This document shows positions 1 through 5,568 of a stretch of DNA of 5,568 nucleotides, piece by piece. Where the stretch lies: positions 1 through 5,568 of the forward strand of contig CAJKXG010000093.1 of NCBI GenBank assembly GCA_905203795.1. The letters run 5' to 3'. This DNA is from an uncultured Oscillospiraceae bacterium. GTDB lineage: Bacteria > Bacillota > Clostridia > Oscillospirales > Acutalibacteraceae. Positions within the stretch are counted from its first letter, which is position 1, and every line of letters starts with the position of its first letter. The notes under the pieces were generated by a model, which was not told the DNA's origin, searched no databases, and saw nothing but the letters and a program-made list of their open reading frames with translations. The translations under genes and the position numbers were made by a program.

Positions 1-1
1 G

Positions 2-37
2 AGAAGAAGCCGAGGACATGTGTCCTCGGCTTCTTTT
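2..37 (-). terminator. Intrinsic terminator after the ABC/DUF1854 cluster, possibly bidirectional
   Basis: A nearly perfect inverted repeat: AAGAAGCCGAGGAC (4-17) pairs with GTCCTCGGCTTCTT (22-35), 14 bp without mismatch, around a 4-nt ATGT loop. On the minus strand it lies 8 nt after the last gene's TAA, and the stem ends in a T-rich GGCTTCTTCTC that runs to the window edge. On the plus strand it is followed by TTCTTTTAT, so it could also stop a convergent transcript from left of the window. The strength of the minus-strand T-tract cannot be judged because it is cut off. Confidence 0.85.
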
Positions 38-45
38 ATCGGGCA

Positions 46-2229
46 TTATTCCGCGTTATTCACTTTGTGCATCTCGAGCTGTGCCATGACCAAGCCGTAA
101 TAGATGCCCTTTTTGCGCATCAATTCGTTGTGCGTGCCGATCTCGGCGATGTGGTGCTTGTCGATGACGACAATGCGGTCGGCACTGCGCAGCGTGGACA
201 GGCGGTGCGCGATGGCAAAGGTCGTGCGTCCCTGTGTCAAACGGTCGAGCGCCTCCTGAATCTGGAACTCCGTCTCGGTGTCCAGACTGCTGGTCGCCTC
301 GTCCAGAATGAGCAGCCGCGGTGCGTGCAGGATAGCGCGGGCGATCGCCACGCGCTGCCGTTCGCCGCCCGACAGCGTATAGCCGTTTTCGCCGACATAC
401 GTGTCGTAGCCGTCGGGGAAACGGGTGATAAATTCGTGCGCATTCGCCATTTTCGCCGCCTGAATCACTTCCTCGCGGGTCGCGTCCGGCTTGGCGTAGC
501 GGATGTTGTCGTAAATCGTGCCGGTGAACAGGAATGTCTCCTGCAACACCACGCCGATCTGGCTGTGCAGACTGGCTTTTTCGATGTCGCGCAGATCCAC
601 ACCGTCCACCAAAATGCGCCCGTCGTCCACATCGTACAGCCGCATGATCAGGTTGATCAGCGTGGATTTGCCCGCGCCGGACGGACCGACCAGTCCGATC
701 ATCTCGCCCGGCTTCACCTCAAAATTGACGTGCTCCAGCACCGGCTCATACGATTTATAGCCGAAGGTCATGTCGTCAAACGTGATCGTGCCTTCGATCG
801 CGTGCGGGGCGGCCTGCGCGCGGTCGGCCACATCCTCGTCCTCGTCGAGAATATCGTAAATGCGTTCCAGCGAGGTGGTGAGCTGCATCAGCATACGCGG
901 CAGACGGGTCAGCCAACCGAGCGGCCCGTACAGCATCGACGCGTACGCCGAAAACTGCACCAGCTCACCGATGGTCATCGTACCGCCCAGCACGCGCAAA
1001 CCGCCGAAATACAGCACAAAGAACGAACCGGTGGTCATCAGAAAGGTGACAAACGGATACAACGTCGCCCAAAAGATCTCGTTGCGGCGCTGAATCTGCA
1101 TCAGCCGCTCGGTATACCCCTGAAACCGCGCGGTTTCGCGTTTTTCCTGTCCGAAGGATTTCACCACGCGGATGCCGGAAATCACATCCTGCAGGCGGTT
1201 GTTGACGCGGTCGTTGAAGCGCCATTGCTGCCGCCACAGCCGCATTTCATAGCGGTGGAACACCCGCACGAGGATCGCCGCCGCCGGCATGAGCACCAAT
1301 GTCAGCAGCGCCAAGCGCCAATCCATCGAAAACATAATCACAATCGCGCCGATCATGGTGAAGATCTGCGTGAACATGCCCGCAAAGACCTCTTCCATGA
1401 ATTGGCGGATGCGGCCGGTGTCGTCCATCACACGGTTCATCAGTTCGCCCACCTGCCGTCCGTCGATGAAGGACAGCGACAGCGCATTGATTTTGTTGAA
1501 CACCCGCGCGCGCAGGTCGCGGCTGATGCGCGTGCCGAGATTGTTGCTCCACAGCGTGCGCATAATGGACAGTGTCAGCGACAGCAGCAGCAGCACGAGC
1601 ATGATGCCGAAGAAACGACCGACCTGTCCCCACGTACCGCTGGCGGGTACCAGCACGTTATCCGTGAAATCGCGGACGACGAATTGCTGCCCGACCGAGA
1701 TGGCGGACACGCCCAGCATCAGCACCGTGATGGACAGCAGCGGCAGCGCGTACCCGCTGCACAAATCCCAAAACCGCCGAAACCCGCGTCCGCGCCCCTG
1801 ACAATGCGGGCACTGCGCCGTGCCGGGCAGCACCTTGCCGCATTTCGGGCAATACCGCTCTTTTTCGGGGCTGGCCAGCGTGCGGTGTTCGCCGCGGCAA
1901 AACAGCGTCGCGCCGCGCGCCACATACGACATGCGCACCATGCAGCGCATACTGAAGCGGCACAGCCACCGCTCGTCGTCGCCCTGTTTGACCGACAGCA
2001 GTCCGCTGTTGATCTGCGACACGCACGCGATCTCGTCCGCGTCCGCCAACAGGATCGTCTCGATCAGCGCACCGGCGGCAAACACATACAGCCGCGTCTC
2101 GCTGACCGCAACCCAGCCGCCTGCCTGATACCCGCCGTCGCGGTCGAGGTCGTAGGGAACGCAATAGACGGGCGTCTCTCCGCCCAGCAGCGCCGCTTCC
2201 TCGTCCGGCAGCGTATAACATAGATTCAC
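46..2229 (-). CDS. ABC exporter half-transporter with N-terminal PH-like domain and zinc ribbon (permease-ATPase fusion)
   Basis: A 727-residue fused permease/ATPase of the type IV exporter class, paralogous to the 807-aa subunit encoded just upstream. Order: a PH/GRAM-like domain (about 10-115; RWLCRFS at 87-93 matches TWLCRFS of the partner); a zinc ribbon (C127, C130, C140, C143); six predicted membrane helices from about 160 to 440, with RVVKSFGQE at 354-362 as the cytoplasmic coupling region; and a nucleotide-binding domain (about 478-720). The ATPase motifs are complete: A-loop Y491, Walker A G515-S522 with K521, Q563, X-loop VGENG, LSGGERQ from 619, Walker B LILDE with E644, D-loop SSLD and H675. 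There is no His-rich linker. The start is GTG, forced by an in-frame stop just upstream, 52 nt after the DUF1854 gene. The stop TAA is 8 nt from the terminal hairpin, so this is the last gene of the unit. Substrate unknown. A heterodimer with the paralogue is likely; two separate homodimers remain possible. Confidence 0.92.
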   Translation of the reverse strand: MNLCYTLPDEEAALLGGETPVYCVPYDLDRDGGYQAGGWVAVSETRLYVFAAGALIETILLADADEIACVSQINSGLLSVKQGDDERWLCRFSMRCMVRMSYVARGATLFCRGEHRTLASPEKERYCPKCGKVLPGTAQCPHCQGRGRGFRRFWDLCSGYALPLLSITVLMLGVSAISVGQQFVVRDFTDNVLVPASGTWGQVGRFFGIMLVLLLLSLTLSIMRTLWSNNLGTRISRDLRARVFNKINALSLSFIDGRQVGELMNRVMDDTGRIRQFMEEVFAGMFTQIFTMIGAIVIMFSMDWRLALLTLVLMPAAAILVRVFHRYEMRLWRQQWRFNDRVNNRLQDVISGIRVVKSFGQEKRETARFQGYTERLMQIQRRNEIFWATLYPFVTFLMTTGSFFVLYFGGLRVLGGTMTIGELVQFSAYASMLYGPLGWLTRLPRMLMQLTTSLERIYDILDEDEDVADRAQAAPHAIEGTITFDDMTFGYKSYEPVLEHVNFEVKPGEMIGLVGPSGAGKSTLINLIMRLYDVDDGRILVDGVDLRDIEKASLHSQIGVVLQETFLFTGTIYDNIRYAKPDATREEVIQAAKMANAHEFITRFPDGYDTYVGENGYTLSGGERQRVAIARAILHAPRLLILDEATSSLDTETEFQIQEALDRLTQGRTTFAIAHRLSTLRSADRIVVIDKHHIAEIGTHNELMRKKGIYYGLVMAQLEMHKVNNAE

Positions 2230-2239
2230 TTATGACCAT

Positions 2240-2245
2240 TCCTTT
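2240..2245 (-). promoter_or_regulatory. Ribosome binding site supporting the GTG start of the second ABC gene
   Basis: AAAGGA on the minus strand lies 10 nt before the GTG at 2229. An in-frame TAA at 2232-2230 sits immediately before that GTG, so no earlier start is possible in this frame. The ATG at 2239 lies closer to the AAAGGA but is in another reading frame, where it opens only a shadow frame without the transporter's domains. Confidence 0.65.
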
Positions 2246-2281
2246 CGTGGGAATCGTGCCGAAACACGGGCGCAATACCCC

Positions 2282-2836
2282 TTAGATGAAGAGGTCGAGT
2301 TTTTTGATTTCTTTGGCGGACAGCTTGTACAGATCGGGGATCTCAAAGCGGTTGCCGTCCAGATCGTTCACCATGTAGCGATCCTTGCCGATGGAATAGA
2401 CGCTGCCGCCGCCCATGCGGGTGGTAAACCGACAGCGGCCGCGATCGGTCGTGACCTCCCAGTAGGCGTAGCCGTATTCCTCCTTGATGTCGTGCACCTT
2501 GAGGATGATCGGCGTGAAATACCGCAGGCGCATCTGCTCCTCCAGCATCTCCCGCGTGTCCGCGGACAGCGCTTTCATGTCCTCGATCAGCCCGATCTCC
2601 CGCCCGTCGCTGTCCGGCTCGCGGATGGAGATATACCGATCCGGCTCGGAAAACGGGAAACAGCGGTGCACCGCCACACGCGGATACTCCTTGCCCGCGT
2701 AGCGCATACTGACAAACCCGCCGTCGGTACGGTGAAACTCCGCATTGCTGTCGTCGATCTTTTTGATGGCGATGATGTCCTTGACCGCCTGTCTTTCCTG
2801 TTCAATAATGTCCGGCTCCTGATGCATGTCGCTCAT
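2282..2836 (-). CDS. DUF1854-family protein, putative ABC-transporter partner
   Basis: A 184-residue soluble protein from ATG 2836 to TAA. No signal peptide or membrane segment is apparent. Residues about 30-184 look like the DUF1854 family: 'RTDGGFVSMRYAGKEYPRV' (strand pair), VHRCFPFSEPDRYISIR with the family's 'FP.S.P...ISI' block, a central IGLIEDMKAL and EMLEEQMRLRYFTPII helix/strand, WEVTTDRGRCRF (a conserved 'W.V.TDRG...F' block), and a C-terminal LDGNRFEIPDLYKLSAKEIKKL tail. The biochemical function of the family is not established to my knowledge; its members are recurrent neighbours of ABC transporters, and one subgroup is named for association with cyanophycin metabolism. Here it is sandwiched between two ABC half-transporters and overlaps the first by one base (TGATG), so a regulatory or assembly role for that exporter is the simplest inference. 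A TTG one codon upstream (2839) would give 185 aa. ATG is preferred for codon type; the choice is open. Confidence 0.85.
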   Translation of the reverse strand: MSDMHQEPDIIEQERQAVKDIIAIKKIDDSNAEFHRTDGGFVSMRYAGKEYPRVAVHRCFPFSEPDRYISIREPDSDGREIGLIEDMKALSADTREMLEEQMRLRYFTPIILKVHDIKEEYGYAYWEVTTDRGRCRFTTRMGGGSVYSIGKDRYMVNDLDGNRFEIPDLYKLSAKEIKKLDLFI

Positions 2837-5259
2837 CAATCACCCACTCCTCTCATAGCCAGCGCCTTGGACTGCAATTGCAGCAGCTTGAAATACACGC
2901 CCTTTTGCTTCACCAGCTCCGCATGCGTGCCGCTTTCCACCAATCTGCCGTTTTCCAGCACGATCAGGCGGTCGGCGTTTCGCAGCGTGGACAGGCGGTG
3001 CGCGATGGAAATGGTGGTGCGCCCCTTGACCAGCCGATCCAGCGAATCCTGAATCGCCCGCTCCGTCTCGGTGTCCACCGACGCGGTCGCCTCGTCCAGC
3101 ACCAAAATCTGCGGATCGGCGAGAATGGCGCGCGCGATGGACAACCGCTGCCGTTCGCCGCCCGACAGCTTGCGTCCGCCTGTGCCGATGACGGTGTCGT
3201 AGCCGTCCGGCAGCTTGCAGATAAACGAATGCGCACTGGCGGCGATCGCCGCGCGCACGATATCGTCACGGCTCGCGTCGGGGCGCGCGTAGGCGATGTT
3301 TTCCGCAATGGTGCCCATGAAGATATACGTCTCCTGACTCACCATCGCCACCGCACCGCGCAGCGACGCAAAGCTCAGATCTTTTACATTGACGCCGTCC
3401 AACAGCACCTCGCCCTGCTCCACCTCATACAGGCGGGAGATCAGGTTGACCAGCGTGGATTTGCCCGCGCCGGATTTGCCGACGATGCCCAGCATCTCCC
3501 CCGGCTGCACCTCGAAGCTGATGTCGTGCAGCACCGGTTTGTTGGGTTCATAGCCGAAGCTGACATGGCGCAGCTCGACACGGCCTTTCAGCTCGACGTC
3601 CACCGCGTCCGCCTTTTCCTCGATCTCCGGCAAGGCGTCCACGATCTCAAACACACGCTGCGCCGCGTTCATGCTGTTCGACCACCACTGGAACACGCGG
3701 GAGAAGAAATCAATCGGTCCTTGCAGCATGGCGAGATAGTTGACGAAGGTCAGCAGCTTGCCGTAGGAGAACGCCCCGCCGGAATGCAGGATGAGCAGCG
3801 CGCCGATGCTCTGCACCAGCAGCACCGGCACATCCCGCCCGATGGAATACGACGCGTCGAAGATGTTGCGGTATTTGACGATGTTCATTTCGGAATCGCG
3901 CAGGCGGTCGTTCGCGCGGGCAAACCGCGTGTCCTCGTGCGCTTCCTGCCCGAACGCCTTGACCACGCGCGCGCCTGTAAAATTGTCGTTCAATACCGAA
4001 TACAGGGTGCGCGAGACGCGGCTGTTGCGTCCATGGGCGTGCCACAGACGGGGCAGCAGATAATAGCTGATGAGGAACAGCGGCGGCAGCAGGCACAGCG
4101 ATACCAGCGCCAGCCGCCAATCCATGCTGAACATCATCCCCGCCGACAGCAGCACCGTCAGCACGTTGAACAGCAGGTAGGGCAGCCCGTCGATGAAAAA
4201 GCCCATCACTTGGTTGGCGTCACCGTTGACGCGCTGCATCAGGCTGCCGGTCTGGCGGCGATTGAAAAAGCCGATGGACAGGCGTTGCAACGCTTCAAAC
4301 ACGCTGTTTTTGATCTTGCTGACCACGCCCGGCACCATGTACGCCGTCATGCGACCGTGGATCACGCCGGTGATCTGCTGCAACAGCTTGACCCCGACCA
4401 TGCAGAGCACCAGCAGACCCAGCATCAGCGGGAAATTGCCGGCGAACCCGCTCCCCGCGAGGAACGTCTCGTTTTTGCCCAGCACGTAATCGTACAGCAC
4501 CGTGCCGGATATGTACGGCCAGATCGCGTTGAACACGCCGGACAGCGCCACACAGCTCAGCATGATGACGACCCGCCACTTATACTCCTTGAAATACGAC
4601 AGCACGCGCAGGAAAACCGTGCGTTTTTCCATACACTTGGGGCACACGGCGCGTCCCGGCTCGGGATACGGCATCCCGCATTTCGGGCAGCAGGCGAGTT
4701 CCTCCGGTCCGTGTCCGCGCCGACCGTGCGGACCGTGCGGGCCGTGCGGACCGTGCCTGTGCGCATGGTCCTCGTCCTTGTCCTCGTCCTGTTCCTTGTC
4801 CGGCGCGACCAGCCGTTCCAGCTCATCGGTCAGCCGCCGCATCTCGCGCATTTTCGCGCCGGAAAAACGGCACAGCCACGTTTCCCGCCCGTCGATCGTC
4901 ACGACCAGCAGCGCGCCGACCACCTGATTCACAAGCTGCGGCTCGGACAGCGACGACACCGCATACTCGTACACCTCGCCGATGTCGCTCTCCGCCAAGG
5001 TGCGCGTGTGCAGCCCCGTGCCGGAAAACAGCATCTCCTGCTCCACCCGCGACACCGCGAAATACAGCTTGTCTGCCGTCAACACCAGATAGGTGTCCCG
5101 CAAGTCGCCGTCGTTTGTCATATCGCCCGACGCGTATGCCAGCACCTCGCCGGTCATACCGCGCTTTTGCAGCACGCGCAGCAGCGCCTTGGGCGCGCTG
5201 TCCCGCTTTTGCGGCGCGACGGGAGCGGTATTCTTTTTCCCTTTTCCGTTCGCCTTCAT
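2836..5259 (-). CDS. ABC exporter half-transporter with N-terminal PH-like domain, His-rich linker and zinc ribbon (permease-ATPase fusion)
   Basis: An 807-residue fused membrane/ATPase subunit of the type IV (MsbA/LmrA-like) exporter class, likely in the cytoplasmic membrane. The usual core is about 580-600 aa; here about 210 extra residues precede it. Order: basic N-terminus (1-20); a predicted PH/GRAM-like beta domain (about 35-150, with TWLCRFS near 127-133); an acidic then histidine-rich linker (about 154-187, seven His from H165 to H183); a zinc ribbon (C191, C194, C206, C209, with an extra C190); six predicted membrane helices between about 228 and 525, with the RVVKAFGQE coupling segment at 431-439; and a nucleotide-binding domain (about 560-800). 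The ATPase motifs are intact: A-loop Y570, Walker A G594-S601 with K600, Q642, LSGGERQ from 698, Walker B LVLDE with E723, D-loop D729 and H754. The X-loop reads IGTGG where VGERG is usual. The start is ATG behind AAGGAG. The TGA overlaps the next gene's ATG. The substrate is unknown; partnership with the 727-aa paralogue is inferred from context. Confidence 0.93.
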   Translation of the reverse strand: MKANGKGKKNTAPVAPQKRDSAPKALLRVLQKRGMTGEVLAYASGDMTNDGDLRDTYLVLTADKLYFAVSRVEQEMLFSGTGLHTRTLAESDIGEVYEYAVSSLSEPQLVNQVVGALLVVTIDGRETWLCRFSGAKMREMRRLTDELERLVAPDKEQDEDKDEDHAHRHGPHGPHGPHGRRGHGPEELACCPKCGMPYPEPGRAVCPKCMEKRTVFLRVLSYFKEYKWRVVIMLSCVALSGVFNAIWPYISGTVLYDYVLGKNETFLAGSGFAGNFPLMLGLLVLCMVGVKLLQQITGVIHGRMTAYMVPGVVSKIKNSVFEALQRLSIGFFNRRQTGSLMQRVNGDANQVMGFFIDGLPYLLFNVLTVLLSAGMMFSMDWRLALVSLCLLPPLFLISYYLLPRLWHAHGRNSRVSRTLYSVLNDNFTGARVVKAFGQEAHEDTRFARANDRLRDSEMNIVKYRNIFDASYSIGRDVPVLLVQSIGALLILHSGGAFSYGKLLTFVNYLAMLQGPIDFFSRVFQWWSNSMNAAQRVFEIVDALPEIEEKADAVDVELKGRVELRHVSFGYEPNKPVLHDISFEVQPGEMLGIVGKSGAGKSTLVNLISRLYEVEQGEVLLDGVNVKDLSFASLRGAVAMVSQETYIFMGTIAENIAYARPDASRDDIVRAAIAASAHSFICKLPDGYDTVIGTGGRKLSGGERQRLSIARAILADPQILVLDEATASVDTETERAIQDSLDRLVKGRTTISIAHRLSTLRNADRLIVLENGRLVESGTHAELVKQKGVYFKLLQLQSKALAMRGVGD
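2847..2851 (-). promoter_or_regulatory. Ribosome binding site for the DUF1854 gene, inside the upstream transporter gene
   Basis: AGGAG, within GAGAGGAGT on the minus strand, lies in the last codons of the 807-aa transporter. It is 10 nt from the ATG at 2836 and 7 nt from an alternative TTG at 2839. Both spacings are workable, so the site supports translation starting here but does not alone choose between the two starts. The position implies translational coupling to the upstream gene. Confidence 0.65.
4722..4757 (-). repeat. Four-copy 9-bp tandem repeat coding the Gly-Pro-His run
   Basis: Four adjacent 9-bp units on the plus strand, GACCGTGCG, GACCGTGCG, GGCCGTGCG and GACCGTGCC, differ at only two positions. 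On the minus strand they encode the repeated Gly-Pro-His triplets of the histidine-rich linker (about residues 169-179) in the 807-aa transporter. Because the unit is 9 bp, copy-number change by slippage would keep the frame and only lengthen or shorten the histidine run. Confidence 0.85.
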
Positions 5260-5265
5260 AGAAAA

Positions 5266-5271
5266 CTCCTT
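5266..5271 (-). promoter_or_regulatory. Shine-Dalgarno site of the first ABC transporter gene
   Basis: On the minus strand AAGGAG is followed by the 6-nt spacer TTTTCT and then ATG at 5259. It is the best ribosome binding site in the window and fixes the start of the 807-aa transporter. The site lies within the 17-nt gap after the oxidoreductase stop, leaving no room for a separate promoter in that gap; any independent promoter would have to lie inside the upstream coding sequence. Confidence 0.85.
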
Positions 5272-5276
5272 AATGA

Positions 5277-5568
5277 TTATGCGTGGATCTGTCGGAGCGC
5301 CTCATCAATCGCGCCCATCACCGCGAGGGTGTCCTCGGGCGTCGCGATCTCGCTGCGCGTCTTGCCCTCGCGGAGCAGACGCTGGAATTCCGCCACTTCA
5401 TACGCAAATCCGTGCTTGTACGGGAACTCATGCACCTCATCCGGCTGCCCGTCGCGCTGGAGGATATAGCGATCCGCTCCCATGAGATGCGGCAGCAGGA
5501 TGGTGCCCTTTTCCCCCATCAGCCGCGCGCTTTCCGTGCCGCGGCAATCCGTGCCGCAGGTCGCGTGC
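5277..5568 (-). CDS. Gfo/Idh/MocA-family oxidoreductase, C-terminal part (start outside window)
   Basis: This is the 3' end of a gene read on the minus strand. The frame stays open to the window edge, giving 96 residues before a TAA at 5279-5277, so the first in-frame ATG (5519) is internal and not the true start. The visible part has the style of the C-terminal domain of Gfo/Idh/MocA dehydrogenases: a GTESARLMGEKGTILLP segment (small strand-turn before a Gly-rich loop), then HGFAYEVAEFQRLLREGK and a final helix containing TPEDTLAVMGAIDEALRQIHA-like residues. The 'E..EF...L.EGK..S....EDTL.VM..IDE' pattern is typical of that family's end. Such enzymes oxidise or reduce hydroxyl groups on sugars, inositols and related compounds with NAD(P); the Rossmann domain and catalytic lysine would lie outside the window, so substrate and activity cannot be judged. 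It ends 17 nt before the next gene, which suggests co-transcription but not shared function. Confidence 0.8.
   Translation of the reverse strand, partial: HATCGTDCRGTESARLMGEKGTILLPHLMGADRYILQRDGQPDEVHEFPYKHGFAYEVAEFQRLLREGKTRSEIATPEDTLAVMGAIDEALRQIHA

Noticed and set aside
67..2223. 718-codon open frame on the plus strand antisense to the second ABC gene
   Set aside because: It lies in exact codon register opposite a gene with all ABC motifs. Its translation is rich in His, Arg and Gln with no recognisable domain, as expected from GC-biased antisense reading.
1658..2275. Minus-strand frame with an ATG at 2239 near a ribosome site, overlapping the start of the second ABC gene
   Set aside because: The translation is an Arg/Ala-rich out-of-frame reading with no domain. 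The GTG frame gives the PH-like domain that matches the paralogue.
2230..2281. Possible hairpin (CGTG–TTTCGG–CACG) or promoter in the 52-nt gap before the second ABC gene
   Set aside because: The stem is only 4 bp and has no following T-run. No credible -35/-10 pair is visible, so read-through from the upstream genes is more likely.
2492..3052. 186-codon open frame on the plus strand across the DUF1854 gene and the end of the first ABC gene
   Set aside because: It is antisense to two real genes and shows no protein-family features.
4722..4757. Short tandem repeats considered as a CRISPR array or regulatory iterons
   Set aside because: The units are only 9 bp without spacers and lie in frame in a coding sequence, where they encode the Gly-Pro-His linker.
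2878..5469. 863-codon open frame on the plus strand antisense to the first ABC gene
   Set aside because: Same explanation: low-complexity His/Arg/Gln-rich translation, no domain, no convincing ribosome site, and the minus-strand gene is unambiguous.

Overview
The window reads as a fragment of a chromosome from a GC-rich Clostridia-like Firmicute, for example an Oscillospiraceae or Ruminococcaceae gut lineage. This is inferred from strong AAGGAG-type ribosome binding sites, GTG and possibly TTG starts, GC-rich third positions, and low-GC-Firmicute-style protein motifs. The taxon is a guess; no marker gene is present. All four genes lie on the minus strand and are packed like one operon transcribed from high to low coordinates.

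Layout in order of transcription. (1) 5568-5277: the C-terminal 96 residues of a Gfo/Idh/MocA-type NAD(P)-dependent oxidoreductase, with its start outside the window. (2) 5259-2836, 17 nt downstream behind a near-ideal Shine-Dalgarno: an 807-aa ABC half-transporter. Before its membrane domain it has a long cytosolic N-terminal extension (a predicted PH/GRAM-like beta domain, an acidic then histidine-rich linker, and a four-cysteine zinc ribbon). (3) 2836-2282: a DUF1854-family protein of 184 aa whose ATG overlaps the transporter's TGA by one base. (4) 2229-46, after a 52-nt gap: a second ABC half-transporter of 727 aa with the same N-terminal PH-like domain plus zinc ribbon, but without the His-rich linker. 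A strong, nearly perfect hairpin at 2-37 ends the unit.

The two ABC proteins are clearly paralogous over their whole length, including the unusual N-terminal module, and probably form a heterodimeric type IV (B-subfamily) exporter with DUF1854 as a dedicated accessory. From memory, DUF1854 proteins travel with ABC transporters elsewhere, including an ABC/DUF1854 pair named as cyanophycin-metabolism-associated in beta-proteobacteria. No cyanophycin gene is visible here and the substrate is unknown. The most interesting content is this cassette: a paired exporter in which both halves carry a cytosolic metal-binding module, one with a His-rich insert encoded by a 9-bp tandem repeat, plus a DUF1854 partner translated from between them.

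There is no gene-free stretch longer than 300 bases. I see no tRNA, rRNA, CRISPR array, insertion sequence or internal promoter that I can support.
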